Assembly: GCF_029227915.1 (NCBI RefSeq)
Contig: NC_079878.1
Span: forward strand, 17,610,001 to 17,674,000
Source of the DNA: Hydractinia symbiolongicarpus
Lineage: Eukaryota > Cnidaria > Hydrozoa > Anthoathecata > Hydractiniidae
Direction of reading: 5' to 3'
Length of the DNA: 64,000 bases
Part shown: positions 12,691 through 24,800 of the stretch, in pieces
Layout of the letters: each line of letters begins with the position of its first letter
Position numbering within the stretch: position 1 is the stretch's first letter
Made by a program: the position numbers and the translations under genes
The notes under the pieces: generated by a model
What the model was told of the DNA's origin: nothing
Databases searched by the model: none
The model's input: the letters and a program-made list of their open reading frames with translations, nothing else

Positions 12691-13400
12691 CTTCTTCAGA
12701 TAGGTCATCAGATAATGGTTCAGCGATAATGGTGTGGTCACAAAAATATTAAATAAAAATGTACCTACATTCAACATTTTTATATTTACGACATGATTTA
12801 AAATGGGAATGTATTTGGTATGACTTCACTAGATTGTAACTCAGGTTCTTCATTACTTTTTGGTAGGTGAACTTTTATTATAGCATCAATATATGCCAAA
12901 TATTTATCTTTTGTCTCTTTTCTGAGTTTAGGTGCATCGATAACCCATATGAATGAGTGGACATACAGGCTTCCTCGAAACTGAAACTCAACACGAATGG
13001 CGTGATATTTAAATTTTCCTAAAGGACCATCAACAATAATTTTTTTAAAGAAAACTGCTACTCTATATTAAAAGTGTCCAGCCAATAAAACTGGGTTACT
13101 ATTTAATAGTTTACACCATTCAAAATAATCCATTTTATCTATATCTTCATCAGGAGTGTCAAGCGCATTCAGTTTAACAATAATTGAGACAAGCTCATTC
13201 CATCTTAAATCAACACATGATAATAATGTGAGGGAAAATGTGGGCAAACCAAGTTGTTTAACCATAGCTAAAACTTCAAACAAAAAACCTTTCCAGTATG
13301 CTGGGGTTCCTTTGATGGTATTCATGAAACTATATGCATTTTCACTAGCCACAAATGAACTTACCGTTTTCTTAAAATTTTACTGAGCATACCCGTAGTT
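12690..13400 (-). pseudogene. Helentron HUH nuclease domain (Helitron_like_N)
   Basis: The frame at 13068-13352 carries ASENAYSFMNTIKGTPAYWK and LPTFSLTLLSCVDLRW, both typical of the Helitron Rep N-terminal domain. After a frameshift, RGSLYVHSFIWVIDAPKL follows at about 12925-12980. This is the HUH metal-binding motif, but with Tyr in place of the first His (YVH instead of HVH). Further on, a degraded cysteine-containing stretch (SCRKYKNVECRY) ends in a stop. A functional Rep nicks and joins single strands during rolling-circle transposition. This copy cannot, because of the frameshifts and the substituted metal ligand. Confidence 0.75.
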
Positions 13401-13405
13401 AGCTG

Positions 13406-14390
13406 GCTACCTCGGAGTTTTTTCATTGCAATGTTGATACTTTTAGTTAAACTTTGTTGTTGCCAAATTGAATGAACAAAAATATATAATCTGGCTCTGA
13501 TGCAAATCTTTGTTTATAATTCAATAGCCTTTGATTAAAATACTTAGATGGAGATAATTCGATTTTACGATCAACTTTATACCCAAATTCGTCAGTAGGA
13601 AATAAGTATGGATGTGCTAACTCTTCACAGAATTGATCACTCAAAACACCCAATGAATTTTTACCTTTACAAGGAGCAATCGAAACATTCTCAGTTTTAG
13701 TAACTGGAATCTCAGATATCAATGTAGTTTCATTACAATCAACTCTATGTTGATCTAGGGGATTTTCCTCTATTTCTTCTGGTATGTCATGCGTAGAGCT
13801 ACCTTACTCATTCTCACCAGTAGAATTTTCATTTTGCATAATCGAACTAGTGTTCAACTGCTCCATGTTTCAAATATAACAGAGCAGCCTTAACAACATG
13901 TGGTCTTACTGGTTCAAACAGTATGTGGCCACAGAAAACATGCCTTCATTTCAATTTTAGCATAATTACACCATTGCTATCAGCACCTTTAGGTAAATTA
14001 TTACAAACATCATCTGCCATATTGTACCTTTCATTTTCGGAGATTGTGCTTTTGGCATTATTACGACTTTTTTAAAAAAAAATCCGCTGTGAAATTATGG
14101 CATTTTCCAATTTTCTCTAATCAATCAACTCATCTGGTATTTCACATATATACAATTTGTTACATACAGCTTGACATGGGACAACTTTCTTCTTCAATTT
14201 TTTGTCACATGTCTGACATATATATGCCTCATTATCAAAGCTGGTAACATGGGAATAATAGTAATCACTACTTAACTCCGCATATCTATCTTTGAATATT
14301 TTAAGTGGACGGCGATAGACATCTGTTGCAAACAATACAAACATAATATGGGCCTTTTGCAACTTCTTGTCTGAACTTGATCCTTTCTTT
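13406..14390 (-). pseudogene. Helentron Rep N-terminal region, DUF6570-like
   Basis: The frames covering 14117-14390 contain two CxxC pairs: one (CLYC) in the frame ending near 14280, and ICQTCDKKLKKK with a later C-x3-C in the next frame, so a frameshift separates them. A further frame at 13447-13722 contains SDQFCEELAHPYLFP and FNQRLLNYKQRFA, sequence typical of the stretch that precedes the HUH nuclease in Helentron proteins. A stop and frame changes near 13800 break the link. Its role in the element is not established; zinc binding is inferred from the cysteines. Confidence 0.65.
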
Positions 14391-14392
14391 GT

Positions 14393-15902
14393 TTAAACTG
14401 TATGCTATCTGAAATTATGAGACAGCAAGGAGATGATAGTTTCATAAAACTTCTAAATAATGTATGCATTGGAGAAGTAGGTGACAAAGATTTGTTACTT
14501 CTTATTCACGAATTGCAAAAAACATACCAGTTGACTCGATATATTTAATTGCAGAAAATATTTTAAAAGACCAACTGAATTTGTCGAAACTTAGTAAATT
14601 AGAAGGTGAAAACATTGTCATTAATTCCCTTGACAAATTTCCTGAAAATGTATCAATATCAAAAATCAATCAAGCTTTGGCAGAAATGTAAGTCAGACAA
14701 ATGGACTATGTAAGTCATTAATTATAAAGAGAAATGCTTTGATAATGCTAACTAATAATATTGATATCGATGATCGACTTATCAATGGTCAAATTGGTCT
14801 TGTTCGTGATATACAATATAACAATGATGGAACCATCCAAACTATTTTTGTCAAATTTAATTACCATCAAGCTGGAATACTAAAAATGCGATCTAACCAG
14901 TATGCATTTGAAACTCATACAGTCCCAATTAAAAGAATACAAGCCAGTATCCCAGTTTCAATGTCATCAGTGTCCAGCCCTGCAATTTCTAGAACACAAT
15001 TTTCTATCATGTTAGCATGGAGTTGTACTGTACATAAAGTGCAAGGTTCAACTTTACCTAATATAGTGGTTTCATTCAAGTTATTAAAACAGAAAACTTT
15101 TAACTTTGGTCAGATCTATGTAGGTTTGAGCAGAGTAAAAAAATTGGCCCATATTCACATTGAGGGTATACCAACATTAGAAGCATGCAGAGCTGATCCT
15201 AAGGTTTCAGAAGAATACACCAGACTAAAAACTGAATCTGCTTTGTCAATTGACAAAATACAACCTCTTGCAGACAGCTTTCAATTTGCATTGCTAAACA
15301 TTAGGTCACTGTCCAAACATGCTCTTGACTTAAGTCAGGACATTCGACTAACTAATGCAGATGTTGTATGCCTAACTGAGACACAGTTGTTAGATAATTC
15401 ACTTCATCCAACCTTCCAAGAGCATTTTTTAGAGCATGACTTATTTTTGCATAACAATACAGATCGATTTAAAAGCTTAGCTTTTCTTAAAAAACAATAT
15501 CTTCAATGTAATATTTTGCGATTGCAAAGTGCTCTATATCTCGAGTTTTTTTCAACTAGTGACCATTTTATCTCACTAATTTTGCTTTATAAAAGTAACA
15601 ATTGCCACCCACAGCGTTTTGCAGATTATGTTTCCAATCTTGTAGAACTTCATAAACCAGATTTTGTGTTAGGAGATTTTAATTCAAATGCACTCTGTGA
15701 CATACTTCCACCTGTTCTTACTAGGATGAATGAATTCAATTACAAACTTTTGGTCACCGAGCCAACGCATATACTTGGTGGTCTTATAGATCATGTATAT
15801 GTAAATAATGAATTTCACAATATTGAAAATTTGTCTGTTGCTATTATACCTGTATATTACTCAGATCATTGTGCAATTTCTGTGCAAACATTGGTATCTT
15901 GA
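14393..15902 (+). pseudogene. Helicase C-terminus fused to EEP endonuclease
   Basis: The front part (14393-14738) is spread over shifting frames (LSEIMRQQGDDSFIKLL, then ILKDQLNLSKLSKLEGENI). From 14739 a single 387-codon frame stays open. It holds helicase motifs ([35 protein letters not shown]) and from about residue 185 an endonuclease/exonuclease/phosphatase domain. The usual active-site blocks are all visible: LNIRSLSK, CLTETQL, VLGDFNSN, LIDHVYVNN and YYSDHCAISV. Endonucleases of this type nick DNA for target-primed insertion in LINEs, and their fusion to the helicase marks Helentrons. The endonuclease half has no stop or frameshift. Confidence 0.85.
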
Positions 15903-16217
15903 TACAATATGTCTAATATCTTTTTGTTTAAATTTATTGTATTTATTCCAAAATCAGGACTTCATTTACATTATATTTATATATTTATGTCTATTTTATT
16001 TATTTATAGATGTCGTCAGAATAGAAAACACCAAAAAAACGTCTTGGCAAGATATCTTTCTTTACCATTTTATAGGATCCGTTTAAGCATTTGTAAAGTG
16101 TTAAGAAAACAAATTACATAATTTAGGTCATAAACTTTAATCTCATATAAAAATATAAATTTCAGTGTCAGTATTCTTATATTTGGCAGGAATTTATAGA
16201 TTTATTTTGTTTTTTCA

Positions 16218-17310
16218 GATAATTCTATTGTTGGGTATGTTACGAATGTATCACCAATTAAAACTGCTAAAAACAATCCAAAGAGGAAATACTTTGATTT
16301 CCTTCTAAACGCAGAGGAAAAAATGGAACGCACAGTTTGTTTTTCCCCTGAAAAACATAAACTGGTATAAGAAGTTCACAAAGATATCACTGGATGTGAA
16401 ATAAAAAATACAAAAGGAGCGGCACTAATGACATCATTATAACAGATATTTCGTCTGTGAAAAAGCTTGCTCCATCTTATCAACTGCAGACCCCTGAAGT
16501 TGTTCCCAAAACTATTCCAGCAATTCTTAATGAATCGATGCTGTATGAAATCGTAAACACAAAAGCATATCTATATGAACTGAGTGAAACTAAGGCGCTG
16601 ACAGACAAGAATGGAAAAAATATGTCATATCGCAATGCCATTCTTATTGACGAAACAAGCGAAAAACTGCCAATCACGTTTTATAATGAACAATGTGGGC
16701 AAGTGAAAAACAAGGAAACATATATTTTAACAGAACTAAGGGTATCAAAATATATGAAAAATCGATTCTTGAAAGCCACCCCATTCACCAAACTAAGAAC
16801 TGTGGATCCATTAGAAATAAACGACGAAGCAGTAACAGTAACAGATTGTACTTCACATTTCACCATAACTAGTGTAGATTTAAAAAGTTTTTCAGAAAAA
16901 TTCCAGTGTCCTCATGCAAATCCAATGACCTTGAAGTTGAGAAGGACTTTACCATATGCAATAATTGTTGCACCATGACAGATGCCTCGCAGTGTCGAAA
17001 GCACTCCAACATTGGTTTTACTGCAGAAGGCGATACTGGCAAACTTGTCTTAGATTGTTCGCCTAGCTTGTTGGAGAAGTGTTTTGGCATTCCGTGTTCC
17101 AAAAAGATTCCACTAGCCAAAAAAATGATCAAAGCAAATGTTATAGTTAAGTTTGATCAGTGGGATAACTTGATAATTGAGATAAGGCTAAAAGAGGATA
17201 ACTCCATTAAGATGTGCCTAAAAGAAAAAGAGCAAGACAATGTGAAATCACAAAATTTTATTAGTGAAGAAGAAGAAATGGTATTACTCGAAAACGATGA
17301 GGAAGATTGA
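16218..17310 (+). pseudogene. Helentron RPA-like single-strand DNA-binding protein
   Basis: Three pieces form one RPA70-like protein. From 16218, after a good acceptor (ttttttcag), VGYVTNVSPIKTAKN and RTVCFSPEKHK form the start of an OB fold, ending at a stop at 16368. The 173-codon frame at 16457-16978 carries a second OB fold (EKLPITFYNEQ, NRFLKATPFTKL). At 16906 the frame shifts by one base inside a zinc ribbon: CP-C in one frame is followed by CKSNDLEVEKDFTICNNC in the next (16906-17310), giving the CxxC...CxxC of the RPA C-terminal domain. It ends in an acidic tail. Helentrons commonly carry such proteins. Confidence 0.72.
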
Positions 17311-18827
17311 CTTACTTATTCAACTGAACTATCATGTTTTTTGTTATGTTATACTTGCTTAAATGTTATGCTTGCTTGAACTAATTTAAAAAGTTATATT
17401 TTTTGTTTGTTTACATTTTGTTCTGATATTTCTTATTGACATTTCAGTTTATAATTTTTTACTCAGCTTGCTGCAGTCCACAATTGCTCCATAGAAATTT
17501 ATCACGTTTTTTTTTTGTTTTTGTTTTACTGAACTCTTTTATCATTGTTTTAAAGTACGTGTTCATAATTTGATATGCTTACATGTTTCCTACAAGAATG
17601 AATATAAGACAAATGATACGAGATAACATGGGGATCATTTATTTAAATACATATTCGAACATTATTATGTTAATGTATTGTTTTTATGCTGGTTAGTCAG
17701 ATTTCCTTGCCAAGTAATAAAACAATGTTTAAGGACTTCTTTTTGGTACCGTGTATTCGAATCTGAATGCTCTAACAACACTCTTTCCCATTTCTTGGTA
17801 TTTTGGCACAATTTTAATAAACTCATTCACTTACTACATTTTTGCTCAATTATTTTCCTTGGTGAAACTCTTGCAACGAAAAAATATTTTGAATAATTTA
17901 CATTTATTTAAAAAAACATAGGGCGAACTAATTATGCAGAAAACCTATAACAGTTCATATTTTACAGAACGCATTTTGTGATTCGTTTCAACCTAGAGGT
18001 AACGCGGGATGTTTTATAATTGTTAATGCAAGCCCCTAATCTGGCATAAGCAAAACTAGCACCCAGTTCTTAAGCAATTTATTCCCCTAGTTTTTTCGCT
18101 TTCTTGATATGCGTGCTGGCGCGTTTCGCCTAAAGTCACTGTTGTAGGAATCTGCCGTGTTCGCAGGACTTTTTAAAATTGGAACGTCGGTCAAGAAAGC
18201 TTTGCTAATATTGCAAACTGAAAAAGAAAAAAAAAGCTAAGAACAACGATGTAGCCTGGGTTACGTTTTGACCGTGGCAGATAAGCGAAATAACAGTTGT
18301 ATTTCAGAATCCCCGTTCCACAGCTTCATAGCTGGTCAGCTATCTTGTTTAATACAAATTTCGTATTTTTAAATACGAATTTTGTATTTTTAAAAATAAG
18401 AAATTTGTAGTTAAAAGTGTGCATATTTTTTAATACGCAATTCGTATTTTTATAAATACAAAATACGGAATTTATTGTTTTAAAAATACGGTGGCGATTT
18501 TCCTAAAGAGCGTCACATATCTTGTGTAGATTTAGTTTTGTGCACAACTTTTACAGTCCAGTCGATGAGCTAACCCCTCCCCCCAAAAAATGCCCACTGT
18601 CGACCATTTGATGGAGACTTCCCTTGTTTTGTGCACTTATTAACATTACCCACCTACCCAGTCAATACCAGCTCATTACCCTTGCAAATTTTAGAAAAAT
18701 AACTTACAAAAAGCCTGCAAATTCCCTTTCCTGTAAACCCTCTCTTTCAGCTATTTGTGTATCAACATAACTTGTTTTATATTTTTATGTACGTATGTTT
18801 ATGATTTAGTAAAAAGAAATATTTAAA
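17311..18827. other. Upstream flank of ZC3H15
   Basis: There is no gene here. At 18355-18490 the words AATACGAATTTNGTATTTTT recur in direct and inverted orientation, giving an AT-rich foldback about 350-480 bp before the ZC3H15 start codon. The promoter and 5' UTR of ZC3H15 should lie in the last few hundred bases, but I cannot place a TATA box or initiator with confidence. Confidence 0.4.
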
Positions 18828-18890
18828 ATGCCACCAAAGAAAAATGCAAGTAAAAAGACACAAGAAAAGGTTAAACAAAAGATAGTGGAG
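18828..18890 (+). CDS. ZC3H15: ZC3H15 exon 1 (residues 1-21)
   Basis: Encodes [20 protein letters not shown] plus E, the basic N-terminus shared by ZC3H15 proteins. The donor is gtatgg, phase 0. The ATG is preceded by tttaaa. Intron 1 after it is about 24 kb and full of transposons. Confidence 0.88.
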
Positions 18891-21800
18891 GTATGGATAA
18901 AATTGATTCTATTAATTAATTTTCTCCTCTCAAAACCTGTTGTATTAAATATTTTATGTATATCTATATAATAATAGCCAGTTCTGTCTGTCTGTGACTT
19001 TTGCAAAGTGGATTATATTCTTTACAATTTTCTTTAACAAATTCTATAAAACATCGCCTACAAAATTGTTCTGTAATTTACCAAACTTTAACGTTAAAAT
19101 AGTATTGACGTCAAAGGAAAGTTAATTAAGATTTTTTGTGTTGTCACAGGCCTTTGCTGACGTCAGCACAATTTTTAAACCCTTATATCTCCTTTTGAGT
19201 TCCTCGAAAACATATCATCCTATACATTATTTTGATCAGCGTTTCAACCTCTACACATTACAATAAAAGAATAAAATAAATTTCCCTAATTTTTTAATTC
19301 CTTTGATCTTACCGAAATTTTCTTTGAAGTAACCGAAAAATGCATGTCTAATATGTTAAATTTTCTGACGTTATGGCGCGACGTCAATAACACTACTTTA
19401 ACGTCTATATCCTATATTAAATTAATGAAGCTGTTACAGTGCACTTAAAACTTTGAGGCCAATAACTTTGAAACAAGGTGGTGACGTCAATGATTTTTCA
19501 CCATGTGGGTAACTAGGGACCACCTGGGACCAATTTGGGTAAGTTTCCCAAACCTAGGTCCCTAAATCCGTTTCGGAATGGACGGGTTGATGACGTCATC
19601 AAAAAACCTTCAAACTCTAATATCTTTGCAACCGTTTGTCAAAAGTACATGATCCTATACATTTTCTTGATCAGCGTTTCAAGATCTATAAGATGAACGC
19701 AACGACAAATTTCGAAAAAAAAAATTTTTGTACCTTTATCAGGGACTTTGCTTACGTCAGCAAAATTTTTACACCCTTATATTTCATTAACTGCTCATCA
19801 AAAGCACACAATCATATACATTTTCTTGATCAGCACTGTAAGCTTACACAATAGAGGCAACGTGATAACAAGGTTCTAATTTTTTTTTGTAGGTGTGTTG
19901 CTGACATCATCAAAATTCATATGATGGTTCTTTTTCATTTTTATCCTGCCTTAGTGGATTTTTCCACGGGCTTTATCGACTAGTAAATTAATAAATACAC
20001 AAAAACTGATAGCAAATGCTAAAAGTTTAATTTTTCGCATTGCTCACCTGCTGGATTTAGATTTTGAATTGTAATTGGGTTAAACCTTATGATTGATCAC
20101 AGAAAGTTTTTAAAAGTCATATATAGTTAATCATATATGATTAATAAGTAGTGTATTATAGCCTTAACCAGTTTGCATGTGTGTGGGTGTGTTCTTGTGT
20201 GGTACAAATTACAATATGGTATATAAACGAACTATGCTATTGATATTTAAAATTTGCTTTCTTTTCTATAATTCTTAAAAAGGTATTTCTTCATAAAAAT
20301 TTCTTATGCAATTCTTTGAATTTTTCAAGCTTCAACCATAAATCTTTCTTCCATAAGCATTTAGTTCCCATAAGTTCCTGACCTGCAGAAAAATGCAAGT
20401 GTAGAAGTACTCATTTTTTAACGATGTCAATTTCATTAAGGCATGAGTATAGGAAATTTTTTTTTAAATGATTAGAAGAAAATCTGGTCTTTTTAATAGT
20501 TTAATAAAAATACTTTTTGCTATGTGATAAAGATCAAATTTGTTCCCACATAATCATCTTGGGTATCAATTTCTACTACTCAATTATGAGAGTGAACACA
20601 TGCAGCATAAAAAGATTTTCAACAAACCTGTTAAGTTATTTTTTACAAACAGTTTCCCTACAAGATACAAAGAATTTCTCAACCTCATAGCCCCACTTAT
20701 AACGAAATCTACTACTGCTGCTTGTAAGCCCGTAAGTTTTTTTGAAAGGTTGTGTATTGCACTAAGATACTTATCACGTGGGAATTTCGACAGTAGGACG
20801 AGTTATTAAAAAAACATGTGAGGCAATTTGGAAAAAAATATTTAAGCACAACTACATAATAGCACCAAATTTGGAAGAGGAATGGTTACAAATTGCCGAG
20901 GGGTTTAAACAGGAATGGAACTTTCCAAATTGTGTGGGTGCAATTGATGGAAAACACATTGTTATGCAAGCATCCCCGCGCTTAGGATCATCATACTTTA
21001 ATTATAAGAAAACTCACAGCATTGTGCTGATGGCTATCTGTAACTCTAGATACGAATTTACGTTAGTTGACATCGGGACGTGGCAAAGAAACAATGGTAG
21101 CGTTTTTGCAGCATACTTAATGTCTTGGTGTACCTGCTAAAGCTTCGGCTTACCAAAAATATTTTTGATGGTGTTAATGCTGATAAGGATGACACTAAAC
21201 TTAAACAAAACAGAGTGCCGGGATCTGTCTCTTCCGTCTTGGGTTCGGCTTATTGTTTACTTTGTTTAATGTTCGAAGTAGCATCCATTAAACTGATTTA
21301 GCATCATCATTACTCTTTTTTATTTTTTGAATTTTGTTTGATGATATTACAACATCATCAGAAACTTCACTGTTTTGGCTGCTAGCTACATCAATCACAC
21401 TATAACTATCACTGTTTAAAATGTTGCTATCTGTTACTTTGTTGCTCAATGATTCTGACAAAAATCTAAGTTTGTTAAAAAATTTACAAGTGGGCAGCTT
21501 GTCATATCCTGCACCAGATTTCGTTCTGCCGTCTCTCTTTTTCAAGCACTTGCGATAATTTTCTTGTATTTTGACCAGTCAACTTTGTTTTTTTCAATTA
21601 AAACAAAACAAATATTAAAGCAAAATTAATATACAAAGCTAATGTAACAACTGAAATTAATTTTGCACATGTCTTTTATAGGGAAATGAACAAAAAAATG
21701 TTACCCGATGCCCCGAGCTTTAATGATATTTTAATCCGGGCTTGACCTTTTTTGTTAATATCTTTGTACGTCCTTTGATTAGTTTTCCACAGACAAGGAT

Positions 21801-24800
21801 AGCTAGGCATTAAATCCACAATTCTAGAATCAAGTGAATTCACTTCCTTGTCTCCCTTATTAACCCCAGTCTGTGTTTAAGGTACTAAAGAAGGGGTGGT
21901 AAAAGTTGCAGTAGATTTTTGCGATGACAGCAGGAAGACACTGTTGTTGCTGTTGCTTGATGATGACAAAGTGTTGGGGTTTGATATATGTCTTCGCTGG
22001 AAACTGAGAGAAACTATAAGAGCTTGAGACGCTTCATCGTTAGCCATGCTTATGTTAAACTGACCCAGTTGTTGTAATTGCCAATCATAATTTGTATTTG
22101 TGCTGCATTTCCATCTTCCATAGCAGCAAGCTGCTCTGCCATTTGTTGCTGCACCATTTTTGATTTGAGCAGGCTGGTGGTTTGTTGATATCACGTGATT
22201 ATTTTTGTTTAGTTTGTTATTGGTCAAAAATGCTAAACGCACTGCATACCAGAAAAAAGTTAAAAATATTTCAACTTTCTTCTGGCTAATTGGACCAGAC
22301 AATTTTTCATTTCGACTGAGCTAACAATGCGCATGTGCAAAGCTTTGTTTTGGTTTAATCTGGTCCGGTCCGCAGAACGTTTTCTGTGTGTGGATATTGA
22401 TCTTTAGTTAATATTCGTTACCATAGTGACCAATTACTTATACAGAAATATAAGATTTCTGTTAGAAACTTTAAAGCTCTTTTTTACAGTGTTATATTTT
22501 TAAGAGAGTATCTCGTATATTTTAAAACTATTTTACAAAACTACAAAAACTCTGGAGTGAAAAGCACGCTTAAGGTGGAGCTGAATGTTTCATCTAAAAT
22601 CAATTTATTTTTATTTTATGAGTTTAAGCAGAACGCGAGTTATAATGAGTGTTCCAACCATCATAGGTTAAAAATTGTGTAAAAAAATGTAATACTAAAT
22701 ATCTCCAAAGGTAAAAAATATTTTGTGACCCCCAAAAAGCAAGCAGTAAAAATGAGAACCTAGTAGTTTTGTAAATGGAACCTAATTTGTTGAAAAGGGG
22801 TTGTTATTTATCTGTATCTATCAAACCTTCAAACTTCATTTTTCCTAATAATTTTCATACCATTATATTGGAAATCTTACGAGCTTTCTAAAAATATATA
22901 AATTAATGTATCAAAATAAGGTTTTGGTAAATTAATAGCATTTTAAAATATCCCATTTTTTTGTATACTCATGCCTTAATGATATCACAGCTATCTAAAA
23001 ATGAAATTACAAGCTGTGAGTTATCAGCTTATTAAACTGTTCTGCAAAATGTACAGAATGATTTTGATAATAACAAATCCACTGAAATGATTTTGTGAAT
23101 TTGAGAGATCAGACAACAACAATCAAGCACAAAATTGCGCTAATCCCTATTTCAAGAATATTTATTTTATCGATGTTCCAAGACTTTGTTTTTCAACATT
23201 ATTTTTAATAAAACGAGAAATTTTCATTGACAGCCCAAATATTTTTGGTGTATTTACAATACTGACATGATTTTGCACATTATTTTATTCCTAAGCTGCA
23301 CAAATTTATCACAAAAATAATAATAGTTTATTTCGAAAAAGACTGTTTTAAGCTGCCTGCCAAAATGATAAATCAAACTCGATAAATTCACTGGGACATG
23401 ACCAACCTTCCTTCCTTTTGTATATGCCAACAGCAAACCTATCATACTCCATCGCTTCTGGTCAGTCATCAGGATTGGCTACAAGTACCTCTCCAGCATA
23501 CGGACCCCAAATATTTTTCTACACATGATGACCTCTAATGATACTTCGAAACTTTATTCTATGGCACACTTTAAAGTTCCCACTTTCAAGACCTCTTGCT
23601 ATATATTTATGTTTCGTTTATTTTCAAACGTGAAGTCCTTGAGAAGTCACTGCATTGCATTGCATTGAAGAGATTTTGTTTTTCCAGAAAATTTGAACGT
23701 AAAAAGAAGACCTTGTATTGTGACAGTAGAATGAACATATATTTGTTCACGTAAAAAAAAATTGCGACAGTAAAAATTCTTCTTTAGGCGTAGTGTGTGA
23801 GGTTAAGCTAACGTGCTGCATACTAAGATAGATAATCAAGATGAAACGTTAACGCAAGCAATGTCACATAAGGGTAAACAAAGGCGGAAATACAGCATGG
23901 AATTTAAAAAAAGTGTGATTTAGTGTACCAAAGAATACAAGTGCAGCTAAGAAGTTCAACATTGACCGTAAGAGACTTCGTAAATGGGTCAGCGACGAAG
24001 AGAAAGTTGCAAGTATGAAGAAAAAACGATTCAGATTTGACGGTGGAGGTTGTAAGGTTAATGACAGTGAGTTGGAGGAGGAAGTCCTTAACTGGATCCA
24101 TGAACGAAGAACAAACATGATACGGGTTTCCCCAAAACTAATAATGTTCAAAGCCAAATCAATTTTCGATAAAAAGTGTGGCGAAATGAAGTGCTGAAGG
24201 AAAGCTTTATCGCTAGCAATGGCAGGTTATCAGTTAAATCTAATTATTCACCAAGTTCTATCATTGCAATGGACGAGACAGCTGTCTGGTCGGATATGGT
24301 TGGAAACACAACCGTCAACTCAAAAGATGCCAAAGAGGTGGCAGTGAAATCAACTGGTAACGAAAAGGTACGCGTAAGCGTCTGTTTAACTGCGAAGGCT
24401 GATGGTACGAAAATGAAACCCTGCATTGTTTTCAAAGGTGCCAAAAGAGAATCAGCAGCTCTTAATTATTAATTTAAAAATCAATGTGTTGTGACATCTT
24501 CCGTCAATGGTTGGTTGAATGAAGAGCTTGTCCTGATATATCTGAGAAAGATTCTTGGTATGTTTACTTTCCAAAAGAGACTATTAGCCTGGGATACATT
24601 CAAAGCTCATATGACAGGACCAGTAAAGAAGTTGTTGAAAGATATGAAAACAGAAATGCTCTGATTTCTGGAGGGTGCACCAAATATATCCAGGCACCAG
24701 ATTTTTTATGGAATAAACCTTTTAAGAGTCACAATGGAGCTTTATGATGGGTGGCTAGCGTCCGGCGTCCACAAGTTCACCAAAGCTGGGGATATGAAAG

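Larger units (their letters stand above)
9850..14390 (-). mobile_element. Helentron copy 1 (Rep/helicase part, decayed)
   Basis: A long minus-strand relic containing, in order from 14390 down to 10050, a cysteine-rich DUF6570-like region, a Helitron_like_N (HUH) nuclease, a linker and a Pif1-family helicase. The order is that of Helitron/Helentron Rep-helicase proteins. Many frameshifts and stops break it. No C-terminal endonuclease is seen after the helicase in this copy. Its 5' end meets the oppositely oriented copy 2 at about 14390. Confidence 0.8.
14393..17310 (+). mobile_element. Helentron copy 2 (helicase-endonuclease and RPA)
   Basis: A 5'-truncated Helentron in the opposite orientation to copy 1. 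It starts mid-helicase at a sequence matching EVMRQQGD, immediately beside the 5' end of copy 1. It continues through a helicase-endonuclease fusion to 15902, and then an RPA-like reading frame (16218-17310). This gene order is known for Helentrons (Helitron2 type). The two copies differ enough in sequence to represent different subfamilies. Confidence 0.78.
20540..22403 (+). mobile_element. PIF/Harbinger relic 1, left end missing
   Basis: A + strand transposase remnant is followed by a minus-strand MADF partner gene, the usual convergent layout of this superfamily. The right TIR at about 22361-22403 reads GGTCCGGTCCGCAGAACGTT and on to GGATATTGATCT, followed by TTA. It is nearly the same TIR as the MITE at 58673-59081. 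The left TIR is not found. Confidence 0.75.

Noticed and set aside
15808-16121. Hydrophobic frames after the endonuclease, possible membrane protein
   Set aside because: They overlap the end of the endonuclease frame and reflect T-rich intergenic sequence before the RPA gene.
20525-20550. Left TIR of Harbinger relic 1 at AAAGATCAAATTTG
   Set aside because: Only seven bases (AGATCAA) agree with the expected end; the following bases diverge.
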